DNA of 11,086 bases from NCBI GenBank assembly GCA_964367845.1, contig CAYIYW010000020.1, positions 1 to 11,086 on the forward strand, given 5' to 3'. The notes beneath the pieces are model-generated. The model was not told where the DNA came from. It saw nothing but the letters and a program-made list of their open reading frames with translations, and searched no databases. The DNA comes from JAHFLV01 sp964367845. GTDB taxonomy: Bacteria; Patescibacteriota; Minisyncoccia; Phycocordibacterales; DATGWK01. A program made the position numbers and the translations under genes. Shown here piece by piece: positions 5,203 to 10,927 of the stretch. Within the stretch, counting starts at the first letter, position 1. Every line of letters begins with the position of its first letter.

Positions 5203-6928
5203 CCTCTTAGAAATTCTCGCTGACAAAAAAATAATCAGAAAAGCCGATATCACCGGTCTTAAAAAAGAGGCCGCGCTCGGCAAGGAGACGCTTGAGCAAG
5301 TTCTCGTCAAGCACGGCGTTTCTATTCCCGAAATTACCGCGGCGGTGGGCGAATACTACGAAATGCCGGTCAAAGAAATCGGCGATGCGTCCATTCCGAG
5401 CGAGAATCTGGCTTACATCCCCGAAGAATCGGCCATTCATTACAAGTTCGTGCCGACTGAAGTCCGCGACGGCGTCTTGGAAGTCGGTATCGTTGACCCG
5501 GACAGCATTGAAGCCAAAGACGCTCTCAACTTTATTGCCGCCCGAATTGACATGCCGTATAAGCTTTTTGTGATTTCTGAAACCGATTTCAATAAAGTAA
5601 TCGGCATGTATAAAGGCCTTTCGGAAGAAGTCGGCAAAGCCCTTTCTCAACTTGAACCGGTCTCGGCCGAAGGCGTGACTTTTGACCTTGATTCGGCGGA
5701 CATGGCCGAGAAACTGGGCGAAAATAAAAAAATAAAAGAAAAGATTGTGGAGGAGGCGCCGATTACAAAAATTGTCGCCACGATTCTGCGTTACGCGGCC
5801 GAAGGCAACGCCTCGGATGTCCATGTTGAGCATTTGCGCGAAACCATCCGCGTCCGTTTCCGCGTTGACGGCATTTTGCATACCAGTTTAATTCTTCCGG
5901 CCAAGGTTCACTCACCGGTCATTTCCCGCATAAAAATTTTGTCAAACATGAAGCTGGACGAGAAACGCAAACCGCAAGACGGCCGTTTCTCGGCCCAGAT
6001 TGAAGGGCGCAGAATTGATTTTCGCGTTTCAACATTTCCGACCTACTACGGAGAAAAAATCGTGATGCGTATTCTTGACCACGAGCGCGGGGTCAAAAAC
6101 CTTGGCGACCTCGGCCTTAGCCCGAAAAATCTGGATATCGTTAAACAGGCGATTGACCGGCCGTTCGGCCTAATTTTGATTTCCGGCCCGACCGGCTCCG
6201 GCAAGACGACCACTCTTTACGCGATGCTCAATGAGTTTGACCGCGAGCGTTTCAATGTTCTTTCGCTGGAAGACCCGATTGAGTATTCAATTGAAGGCGT
6301 CAACCAATCGCAAGTCAGGCCGGATATCGGTTACACCTTTGCCAACGGTTTGCGGACGACGCTCCGACAGGACCCGGACATTATTATGGTCGGCGAAATT
6401 CGCGACGAAGAAACGGCCGGCTTGGCGATTCAGGCCGCCCTGACCGGTCATTTGGTGCTTGCCACGATTCACACCAATAACGCCATCGGCGTCATCCCGC
6501 GTCTTATTGACATGAACATCAACCCTTACCTTATCGCCCCGACTCTTATTTTGGCTCTTGCCCAACGACTTGTTTCCAAATTATATCCGGACTCCGGCGA
6601 GCCGGTGCCGGTTAAGGACAGCATTAAAATGATGCTTGATAAACAATTCGCCGATTTGCCGGAAAAGTTCAAAAAGGAAATCAAATTTACCGATACGGTT
6701 TATAAAGCCAAGCCCAGTCCGGAATGCCCGACCGGCATTCGCGGTCGTGTGGCGGTAATGGAGGCCTTGGAAATAGACAAAGACCTGGAACAACTCATTC
6801 TTAAAAGTCCGAACGAACCGGAAATCTACAAAATGGCGCGCGAAAAGGGCATGCTGACCATGAAAGAGGACGGCATTATAAAGGCCTTTGACAAGCAAAT
6901 TGCTTTTGAGGAGGTGTTCAATTTGTGA
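5198..6928 (+). CDS. pilB: Type IV pilus assembly ATPase PilB (GspE/PulE family)
   Basis: This 576-residue hexameric AAA-like motor powers pilin extraction and fibre extension at the membrane base through PilC. An N-terminal MshEN-type domain (about 1-140) is followed by a linker and the N2 domain, with ITKIVATILRYAAEGNASDVHVE (189-211). The ATPase core has Walker A GPTGSGKTT (330-338, K336), an Asp box SLEDPIEY (356-363), Walker B DPDIIMVGEIRDEET (392-406) and a His box GHLVLATIHTN (417-427). The zinc tetracysteine insert usual in PilB between LAQRLV and the RGR motif is degenerate: only C510 (SPECPTGIRGRV) remains and the first CxxC is replaced by YPDS. There is no Shine-Dalgarno motif before the ATG. 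The response regulator follows after 12 nt. Confidence 0.97.
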   Translation: MNLLEILADKKIIRKADITGLKKEAALGKETLEQVLVKHGVSIPEITAAVGEYYEMPVKEIGDASIPSENLAYIPEESAIHYKFVPTEVRDGVLEVGIVDPDSIEAKDALNFIAARIDMPYKLFVISETDFNKVIGMYKGLSEEVGKALSQLEPVSAEGVTFDLDSADMAEKLGENKKIKEKIVEEAPITKIVATILRYAAEGNASDVHVEHLRETIRVRFRVDGILHTSLILPAKVHSPVISRIKILSNMKLDEKRKPQDGRFSAQIEGRRIDFRVSTFPTYYGEKIVMRILDHERGVKNLGDLGLSPKNLDIVKQAIDRPFGLILISGPTGSGKTTTLYAMLNEFDRERFNVLSLEDPIEYSIEGVNQSQVRPDIGYTFANGLRTTLRQDPDIIMVGEIRDEETAGLAIQAALTGHLVLATIHTNNAIGVIPRLIDMNINPYLIAPTLILALAQRLVSKLYPDSGEPVPVKDSIKMMLDKQFADLPEKFKKEIKFTDTVYKAKPSPECPTGIRGRVAVMEALEIDKDLEQLILKSPNEPEIYKMAREKGMLTMKEDGIIKAFDKQIAFEEVFNL

Positions 6929-6934
6929 TAAAAT
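6906..6934 (+). promoter_or_regulatory. Internal promoter before the response regulator, inside the pilB end
   Basis: TTGAGG (6906-6911), a 17-nt spacer ending in TGA, and TAAAAT (6929-6934) give a -35 plus an extended -10 (TGATAAAAT). The calculated start point, 7 nt after the -10, is 6941, the A of the response-regulator ATG. This predicts a leaderless transcript for the response regulator, pilT and pilC. Confidence 0.5.
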
Positions 6935-6940
6935 GTTTTT

Positions 6941-7333
6941 ATGCCCGAAAAGAAATACAAAATTCTGATTATTGACGATGACGCCTTTATTCTCAACATG
7001 TATGTGGCGAAGTTTCAGAAACTCGGCCACGAGATTGAAACAGCAAGGAGCGGCGGGGAAGCGCTGTCAAAAATCAAGGACGGCTACACGCCCGATGTTA
7101 TTCTTATTGACATTGTCTTGCCGGACATAAGCGGGCTGGATTTTTTGCATAGTATGAAAGCGGACAAGCTCGCGCCGGAGGCCATATCCATCATGTTCAC
7201 CAACCAGAACAGCAACGCGGAAACCGAGCGGGCGAAAAACTTGGGCGTGGCGGGTTATATTATCAAGGCGAATCTCATACCTTCGGAAGTTGTCGGGAAG
7301 GTTTTGGAGGTTGCGCAAAATTACAAAAAATAA
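6941..7333 (+). CDS. CheY-like single-domain response regulator
   Basis: This 130-residue protein is a complete receiver domain with no output domain. The acidic pocket is D12-D13-D14 (ILIIDDDAF), the phospho-acceptor is D57 (ILIDIVLPDISG), the switch Thr is T87 (IMFTNQ) and the conserved Lys is K109 (GYIIKAN), so all catalytic positions are intact. Stand-alone receivers act by binding a partner protein, as PilG and PilH do in Pseudomonas twitching. Its place between the extension motor gene pilB and the retraction motor gene pilT suggests that it controls pilus extension/retraction, which is inference from position. No histidine kinase is in the window. The gene starts 12 nt after pilB and ends 2 nt before pilT. 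Confidence 0.93.
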   Translation: MPEKKYKILIIDDDAFILNMYVAKFQKLGHEIETARSGGEALSKIKDGYTPDVILIDIVLPDISGLDFLHSMKADKLAPEAISIMFTNQNSNAETERAKNLGVAGYIIKANLIPSEVVGKVLEVAQNYKK

Positions 7334-7335
7334 AT

Positions 7336-8400
7336 ATGGAATACAAAAGAGACCTGGAGGAATTAGTTGACATTGTGATTAAAGAAGGCGGGTCCGACAT
7401 TCATATCGCCGAAGGTCGGGTGCCGATAATCCGGGTTGCGGGGTCTCTGTTGCCACTCATCAAACACAAAGTGATGGCAAGGAAGGATATTGACGGCCTT
7501 CTGGACATTCTTTTGTCCAGACAAAACAAAGAAATTTTCGCCGACAAAAAGCAAGTTGATTTCGCCTTTACGCCCGAAACCACAAAGTCGCGTTTTCGTG
7601 GCAATGCCTTCATTCAGCAAGGTCTTGTCAGTGTCGCTCTTCGCCTTATTCAAGAACACATTCGGACTCTTGAAGAGCTTAATTTGCCGCCGGAACTCGG
7701 CGCGTTTGCCCAGAAACAGCAAGGTTTTTTTCTTGTCGTCGGCCCGTCCGGGCAGGGGAAATCAACGACTCTGGCCGCTCTTATTGACCAAATCAACAGC
7801 GAGCGTTTGGAGCACATTATCACTATTGAAGACCCGGTTGAATATGTTTTTAAGCCGAAAAAAGCCATTATTGACCAGCGAGAAGTCCGTTCAGACACGC
7901 CGGATTTTTACACCGCGCTTTGGGGCGTGTTTCGTCAGGATGTTGATGTGGTGATGATTGGCGAAATGCGCCAGCCGGAAACGATGGCCACGGCGGTCAG
8001 CGCCGCCGAAACCGGCCATCTGGTTTTCTCAACTCTTCACACCAACTCGGCCTCGCAGACCGTTGAACGCATCGTTGATTCCTTTCCGTCCGTTCAGCAA
8101 AATCAAATTCGCCTTCAGCTCGCCGGCAGTTTAATCGGCATTTTTTCCCAGCGTTTGGTGCCAAGAATTTCCGGCGGGCTAGTGCCGGCCTATGAACTTC
8201 TGGTGAACAACACGGCGATTTCAAATGTTATCCGCGACAAACGCACGCACGAAATTGATTCAATCATTGAAACCAGCTCGGGCGAGGGCATGATTGACCT
8301 GAACCGCAGTTTGGCAAAACTGGTCCGCGACGGAGTTATCACCGTTGAGAACGCCTACCGATACTCCTACAATCCAAAAACTTTGGAGAAAATGCTCTAA
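7336..8400 (+). CDS. pilT: Type IV pilus retraction ATPase PilT
   Basis: This 354-residue hexameric ATPase depolymerises the pilus. The N-terminal PAS-like domain carries GGSDIHIAEGRVPIIRVAG (18-36) and SRFRGNAFIQQG (85-96). The core has Walker A GPSGQGKST (136-144, K142), with Gln where Ser is usual, an Asp box TIEDPVEY (163-170), Walker B VDVVMIGEMRQPET (203-216, E210) and a His box GHLVFSTLHTN (227-237). The retraction-specific AIRNLIRE-type motif appears as AISNVIRDKRTHEI (294-307), followed by GMIDLNRSLAKLVRDGVIT (318-336). These features separate it from the PilB paralogue. It lies 2 nt after the response regulator and 21 nt before pilC. There is no cysteine. Confidence 0.95.
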   Translation: MEYKRDLEELVDIVIKEGGSDIHIAEGRVPIIRVAGSLLPLIKHKVMARKDIDGLLDILLSRQNKEIFADKKQVDFAFTPETTKSRFRGNAFIQQGLVSVALRLIQEHIRTLEELNLPPELGAFAQKQQGFFLVVGPSGQGKSTTLAALIDQINSERLEHIITIEDPVEYVFKPKKAIIDQREVRSDTPDFYTALWGVFRQDVDVVMIGEMRQPETMATAVSAAETGHLVFSTLHTNSASQTVERIVDSFPSVQQNQIRLQLAGSLIGIFSQRLVPRISGGLVPAYELLVNNTAISNVIRDKRTHEIDSIIETSSGEGMIDLNRSLAKLVRDGVITVENAYRYSYNPKTLEKML

Positions 8401-8421
8401 ATCAAAAGATTTCTAAATCAC

Positions 8422-9621
8422 ATGATTTTTGCCTACAAAGCGATTGACCAAAACGGAGAACAGCAGGACGGCCTCATTGACGCCGTGAACACCGATGTGG
8501 CGATTACTTCGCTCCAGAAGCGCGGTTTGGTTATTTCGTCCATAAAAGTTCAAAAATCGGGAAGTTTTGTTGAAAGAATTCCTTTTCTGAATCGGATTAA
8601 AACAAAAGACATCGTCATCGTTTCGCGGCAGATGGCGACTCTTTTTGAAGCCCAGGTTTCGGCTTTGCGGGTTTTCAAACTCATAGCCGGTCAAGTTGAG
8701 AGTCCGGCTCTCCGCACCGTAATGAATGAAATTGCCGACAACCTTCAGGAAGGCAGTACAATCTCCCGAGCTCTTGAAAAGCATAAAAATGTATTTTCGG
8801 ACTTTTATGTCAACATGGTGAGCGCGGGCGAGGAGTCCGGCCGTCTTGATGAGACATTCAGTTTCTTGGCCGACTATCTGGAGCGGCAATACGAGGTAAC
8901 GTCAAAAGTGAAGCATGCCATGGTTTATCCGGCTTTTGTGGTGGCAACCATGATTGGCGTTATGACCCTCATGCTTACTTTTGTCATTCCCCAAATGGCG
9001 CCGATTCTTGAGGAATCCGGCCAGAAATTGCCGATTTATACCAGAGCGGTAATCGGCCTAAGTCATTTCGCCACATCTTATGGACTGCTCACTCTCGCCG
9101 TTCTTATTGTCGGCGGTTTATTTGTCGGCCGTTATGCCAAAAGGTCAGGCAGGGCCTCTTTTGACCAATTCAAACTTGACATTCCTTATGTCGGGAATTT
9201 ATATAAAAAACTCTATCTTTCCCGCATCGCCGACAACATGAATACCATGGTTTTGAGCGGAATTTCCATGATTCGGGCGCTTGAAACCACGGCCAAGATT
9301 GTCGGCAACGAAATTTACAAAAGCATTTTGGTTGAGTCGCTCCAACAGGTCAGAGGAGGCAAGGCACTTTCCGTTGCGTTTGCCCAGTATCCGGAAATTC
9401 CGAGCATTATGGTTCAGATGATAAAAGTCGGCGAGGAAACCGGCGAACTCGGCAATATCTTAAAAACATTGGCAAAATTCTATCAAAAAGAAGTCATGGC
9501 GGCCGTTGATACGATTGTTGACTTGATTGAGCCGGTGATGATTGTCATTTTGGGTCTCGGCGTCGGCTCGCTTCTGGCGGCCGTGCTTCTGCCGATTTAC
9601 AACCTGGCGTCGTCAATTTAG
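8422..9621 (+). CDS. pilC: Type IV pilus inner-membrane platform protein PilC (T2SS GspF family)
   Basis: This 399-residue polytopic protein is the membrane platform on which PilB and PilT act. An N-terminal extension (FAYKAIDQNGEQQDGLIDA, 3-21) precedes two GspF repeats. The first is at about 66-190 (SRQMATLFEAQVSALRVF, then AGEESGRLDETFSFLADYLE) and ends in a transmembrane segment (about 168-190). A second membrane segment lies at about 219-238. The second GspF repeat is at about 265-393 (MVLSGISMIRALE, then VGEETGELGNIL) and ends in the last membrane segment (370-393). The paired GEExG motifs are the family signature. Length and domain order are normal. The last gene of the motor operon, it is followed at once by an intrinsic terminator. 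Confidence 0.95.
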   Translation: MIFAYKAIDQNGEQQDGLIDAVNTDVAITSLQKRGLVISSIKVQKSGSFVERIPFLNRIKTKDIVIVSRQMATLFEAQVSALRVFKLIAGQVESPALRTVMNEIADNLQEGSTISRALEKHKNVFSDFYVNMVSAGEESGRLDETFSFLADYLERQYEVTSKVKHAMVYPAFVVATMIGVMTLMLTFVIPQMAPILEESGQKLPIYTRAVIGLSHFATSYGLLTLAVLIVGGLFVGRYAKRSGRASFDQFKLDIPYVGNLYKKLYLSRIADNMNTMVLSGISMIRALETTAKIVGNEIYKSILVESLQQVRGGKALSVAFAQYPEIPSIMVQMIKVGEETGELGNILKTLAKFYQKEVMAAVDTIVDLIEPVMIVILGLGVGSLLAAVLLPIYNLASSI

Positions 9622-9630
9622 GCGAACATG

Positions 9631-9675
9631 ACGCCCAATCATCCGTAATCCACAGCCGCGAAATTGTTCCTTGCG
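9631..9675 (+). repeat. 45-nt direct repeat, copy 1
   Basis: This segment matches 10155-10199 at 38 of 45 positions in the same orientation. The shared core contains AATCCACAGCC and AATTGTTCCTTGCG. It starts 10 nt after the pilC stop and includes the stem of the operon terminator. The last 14 nt occur a third time just after the assembly gap. Confidence 0.8.
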
Positions 9676-9685
9676 CGGTTTTTTT
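9656..9685 (+). terminator. Rho-independent terminator of the pilus operon
   Basis: CCGCG (9656-9660) pairs with CGCGG (9674-9678). Inner AA/TT pairs across a bulged G can extend the stem. Seven Ts (9679-9685) follow directly. It lies 35 nt after the pilC stop codon, where an operon terminator is expected. Confidence 0.7.
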
Positions 9686-9694
9686 GACAGAAAA
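9662..9694 (+). repeat. 33-nt exact repeat abutting the gap, left copy
   Basis: The last 33 nt before the Ns are identical to the first 33 nt after them (9795-9827). This is the pattern left when two contigs ending in the same sequence are scaffolded without being merged. The two copies may be one sequence in the genome. Confidence 0.9.
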
Positions 9695-9794
9695 NNNNNN
9701 NNNNNNNNNNNNNNNNNNNNNNNNNNNNNNNNNNNNNNNNNNNNNNNNNNNNNNNNNNNNNNNNNNNNNNNNNNNNNNNNNNNNNNNNNNNNNN
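9695..9794. other. Assembly gap (100 Ns)
   Basis: Exactly 100 unknown bases are present, a conventional placeholder for a scaffold join of unknown length. Identical 33-nt ends flank it, so the true distance may be zero or negative, or several repeat copies may have been lost here. Confidence 0.95.
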
Positions 9795-9827
9795 AATTGT
9801 TCCTTGCGCGGTTTTTTTGACAGAAAA
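9795..9827 (+). repeat. 33-nt exact repeat abutting the gap, right copy
   Basis: Identical to 9662-9694. It ends in the TTGACA box of the promoter at 9817-9845 and a few A residues. The core AATTGTTCCTTGCG also occurs at 10186-10199. Confidence 0.9.
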
Positions 9828-9845
9828 GATAGTTTTTGTTAATAT
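9817..9845 (+). promoter_or_regulatory. Strong consensus promoter for a short transcript
   Basis: A perfect TTGACA (9817-9822), a 17-nt spacer and TAATAT (9840-9845) make this one of the best sigma70-type promoters in the window. The expected start is about 9852. Only a short unit (ending about 9928) lies between it and a strong hairpin, with no normal-sized gene on this strand before the pilin. Confidence 0.65.
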
Positions 9846-9851
9846 ACTGGT

Positions 9852-9928
9852 TGTAAATGGCTTCGGCCCTCCCCGCAAGGGGTAAAAAGAAAAACTCAAG
9901 CGATAAGTTGCTTGAGTTTTTCTTTTAG
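9852..9928 (+). ncRNA. Candidate small RNA or 23-residue ORF
   Basis: The predicted transcript from the promoter at 9817-9845 is about 75 nt. It holds a mini-stem GGC-TTCG-GCC (9859-9868, UUCG tetraloop), then CCCC-GCAA-GGGG (9871-9882, GNRA tetraloop), then the 17-bp hairpin 9885-9926. Two stable tetraloop stems followed by a terminator is small-RNA-like. Alternatively, ATG at 9857 opens a 23-codon frame ending at TAG (9926-9928), beginning MASALPARGKKK and ending LLEFFF, with a leader of only about 5 nt. I do not recognise the peptide. The region is also antisense to the end of the toxin remnant, so antisense regulation is possible. Confidence 0.4.
9885..9926. terminator. Bidirectional terminator hairpin
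   Basis: AAAAGAAAAACTCAAGC and GCTTGAGTTTTTCTTTT form a perfect 17-bp stem around an 8-nt loop. The A-rich/T-rich lower arms give a T tract after the GC part on either strand, so it can end both the rightward short transcript and the leftward toxin remnant. It overlaps the last ten codons and the stop of the leftward frame. Confidence 0.7.
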
Positions 9929-10096
9929 GTTGGTGAAATCGCCTTTGGAGATATAGCCAGGTTTATAATTGAGGCGCTTAGAGTCAATCAATCTAACTTG
10001 CGAGAGTATCGCATTGCTTGTTATATCGGTTTTGATAGAGTGCCATTCTGAATAATTTTTACTTTCTTTCATTTCAAAATTATCAATGTTCTCCAT
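9896..10096 (-). pseudogene. C-terminal remnant of a probable MazF/PemK-type toxin
   Basis: The 66-residue frame from the ATG at 10096 (or TTG at 10099) reads MENIDNFEMKESKNYSEWHS and then ILSQVRLIDSKRL, KPGYISKGDF and LKEKLKQLI. The SQxRxIDSKRL block, a Gly/Ile turn, and a final amphipathic KxxLKxLI helix are what I know from the C-terminal half of MazF/PemK-like mRNA-interferase toxins. The N-terminal half (RGxxW...RPxVV motifs) is missing: an in-frame stop lies at 10118-10120 and the 45-nt repeat begins 60 nt upstream. No antitoxin gene is present. The family call is from memory of motifs and is moderate. It is probably a broken gene, though the remaining part is free of stop codons. Confidence 0.5.
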
Positions 10097-10154
10097 CAAG
10101 TAAATTTTAAGAATTACTTAAAAAGCCACAACCTCGGGCACAAGAGAGCGTTTG

Positions 10155-10199
10155 ATGCCCGTTCCTCCGCAATCCACAGCCCCGGAATTGTTCCTTGCG
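10155..10199 (+). repeat. 45-nt direct repeat, copy 2
   Basis: Second copy of the 9631-9675 repeat (38/45 identical). Here the terminator stem is lost (CCCCGG instead of CCGCG, GCGTAG instead of GCGCGG, and no T run). Its end overlaps the -35 box of the pilin promoter. Together the copies bracket the gap, the short-transcript unit and the toxin remnant. Confidence 0.8.
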
Positions 10200-10223
10200 T
10201 AGCTGTTTATTGTTTCCTATAAT
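10195..10223 (+). promoter_or_regulatory. Promoter of the first pilin gene
   Basis: TTGCGT (10195-10200), a 17-nt spacer and a perfect TATAAT (10218-10223) point rightward at the pilin gene. The expected start is near 10230, giving a 5' leader of about 75 nt. The -35 is weak (three of six positions), so an activator may be involved. Confidence 0.55.
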
Positions 10224-10227
10224 AAAC

Positions 10228-10243
10228 GGCACGATTGAGTGCC
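10228..10243 (+). promoter_or_regulatory. Hairpin at the 5' end of the pilin mRNA
   Basis: GGCAC (10228-10232) and GTGCC (10239-10243) form a perfect 5-bp stem with a 6-nt loop, right at the predicted transcript start. A 5'-terminal stem is known to stabilise abundant mRNAs. The second pilin has a comparable stem at the same place. Confidence 0.4.
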
Positions 10244-10282
10244 ATCGGACCAAAGTGCACTATTATCAAAGGTCTTAATAGT

Positions 10283-10296
10283 TTATTTATAAATAA
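10283..10296. repeat. 14-bp A/T palindrome before the pilin start
   Basis: TTATTTATAAATAA is a perfect 14-bp palindrome ending 8 nt before the first ATG of the pilin gene. It could be a protein-binding site or simply an unstructured A/T-rich initiation region. The sequence does not decide. Confidence 0.35.
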
Positions 10297-10304
10297 CAGT
10301 TTAT

Positions 10305-10766
10305 ATGATGAAGAATATAAAAAAAGGTTTTACACTGATTGAACTCTTGGTCGTTATCGCGATAATTGGTATTTTGGCTTCGGTGGTGCTGGCGTCGCTG
10401 AATACGGCGAGAGGAAAAGGTGCAGATGCGGCGGTGAAGGCAAACTTGTCAGGTCTTCGCGCGCAAGGAGAGCTTTACTATGATACAAATAGTGGTTACA
10501 GCTCAGCAGCTATCGCAATACTCCCGGCTACTGGTTGTACTACTGCAGTTTCATTATTCCTAGATACTGTCTTCGTTAACGCAATCGCTGCTCTGACTTC
10601 TGCAGCAGGCTCAGCACCAGTTTGTGTTGTTGGTGGAACAAGCACGCAAAAAGCTGATAAATGGTCAATGTCATCAGCTCTAAAGACTACAGGTAACTGG
10701 TGTGTAGACAGCTCAGGTGCTTCAGTTTCAGGTACAGACTCAGGTACTGACGGTGATTGTGGATAG
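10305..10766 (+). CDS. Type IV major-pilin-like prepilin
   Basis: This 153-residue class III prepilin has the short leader MMKNIKKG, a predicted prepilin-peptidase cut G8/F9, and mature FTLIELLVVIAIIGILASVVLASL with Glu at mature position 5 (E13). The hydrophobic helix then continues to NTARGKGADAAVKANLSGLRAQGELYY. The globular part is small and Ala/Ser/Thr/Gly-rich with four cysteines (C78, C107, C133, C152), enough for two disulfides. The frame may start at either of two adjacent ATGs (10305 or 10308). Codons after about residue 60 favour TCA, GCT, GCA, ACT and ACA, unlike the pilus operon genes, which hints at a different history for this part. The gene has its own promoter and terminator. 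Confidence 0.93.
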   Translation: MMKNIKKGFTLIELLVVIAIIGILASVVLASLNTARGKGADAAVKANLSGLRAQGELYYDTNSGYSSAAIAILPATGCTTAVSLFLDTVFVNAIAALTSAAGSAPVCVVGGTSTQKADKWSMSSALKTTGNWCVDSSGASVSGTDSGTDGDCG

Positions 10767-10802
10767 TAATTAGTTTAGGTTTTCTTGTCGTAAAAAGTTT
10801 TC

Positions 10803-10831
10803 CACAAAACCCGCCAGAGGCGGGTTTTGTG
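10803..10831 (+). terminator. Hairpin terminator after the first pilin
   Basis: CACAAAACCCGCC and GGCGGGTTTTGTG pair perfectly over 13 bp with an AGA loop. The GC core is followed by TTTT within the stem and then TGATGCG, so it can act as an intrinsic terminator in both directions. It lies 36 nt after the pilin stop codon. Confidence 0.7.
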
Positions 10832-10854
10832 ATGCGTGGGTTTAAGTTTATAAT
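10827..10854 (+). promoter_or_regulatory. Promoter of the second pilin gene
   Basis: TTGTGA (10827-10832, overlapping the terminator hairpin), a 16-nt spacer and a perfect TATAAT (10849-10854). The expected start is near 10861, giving a leader of about 67 nt before the ATG at 10928. Confidence 0.5.
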
Positions 10855-10871
10855 ACCCGCAGGGATTTCCT

Positions 10872-10886
10872 CGCGGTCTTGCCGCG
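10872..10886 (+). promoter_or_regulatory. Hairpin near the 5' end of the second pilin mRNA
   Basis: CGCGG (10872-10876) and CCGCG (10882-10886) pair around a 5-nt loop about 10 nt into the predicted leader. It mirrors the 5-bp stem of the first pilin leader, with different sequence but similar size and place. Confidence 0.4.
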
Positions 10887-10927
10887 TGGTAATTGATTAA
10901 ACACATAAAAAAGAGTCACTAATTTAT

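Noticed and set aside
5207..5881. A 224-codon open frame antisense to pilB
   Set aside because: It is a mirror of the pilB coding frame, shows no domain or membrane pattern that I recognise, and pilB on the other strand is certain.
6581..7030. Leftward 149-codon frame across the pilB end and the response regulator
   Set aside because: It overlaps two well-supported rightward genes and has no recognisable motif.
9639..9899. A leftward open frame crossing the N run
   Set aside because: It is open only because the Ns contain no stop codons. The parts outside the gap are repeat, terminator and promoter sequence.
9631..10199. CRISPR array or attachment-site pair
   Set aside because: There are only two imperfect 45-nt copies 524 nt apart, without regular spacers, integrase or tRNA gene, so neither interpretation is supported.
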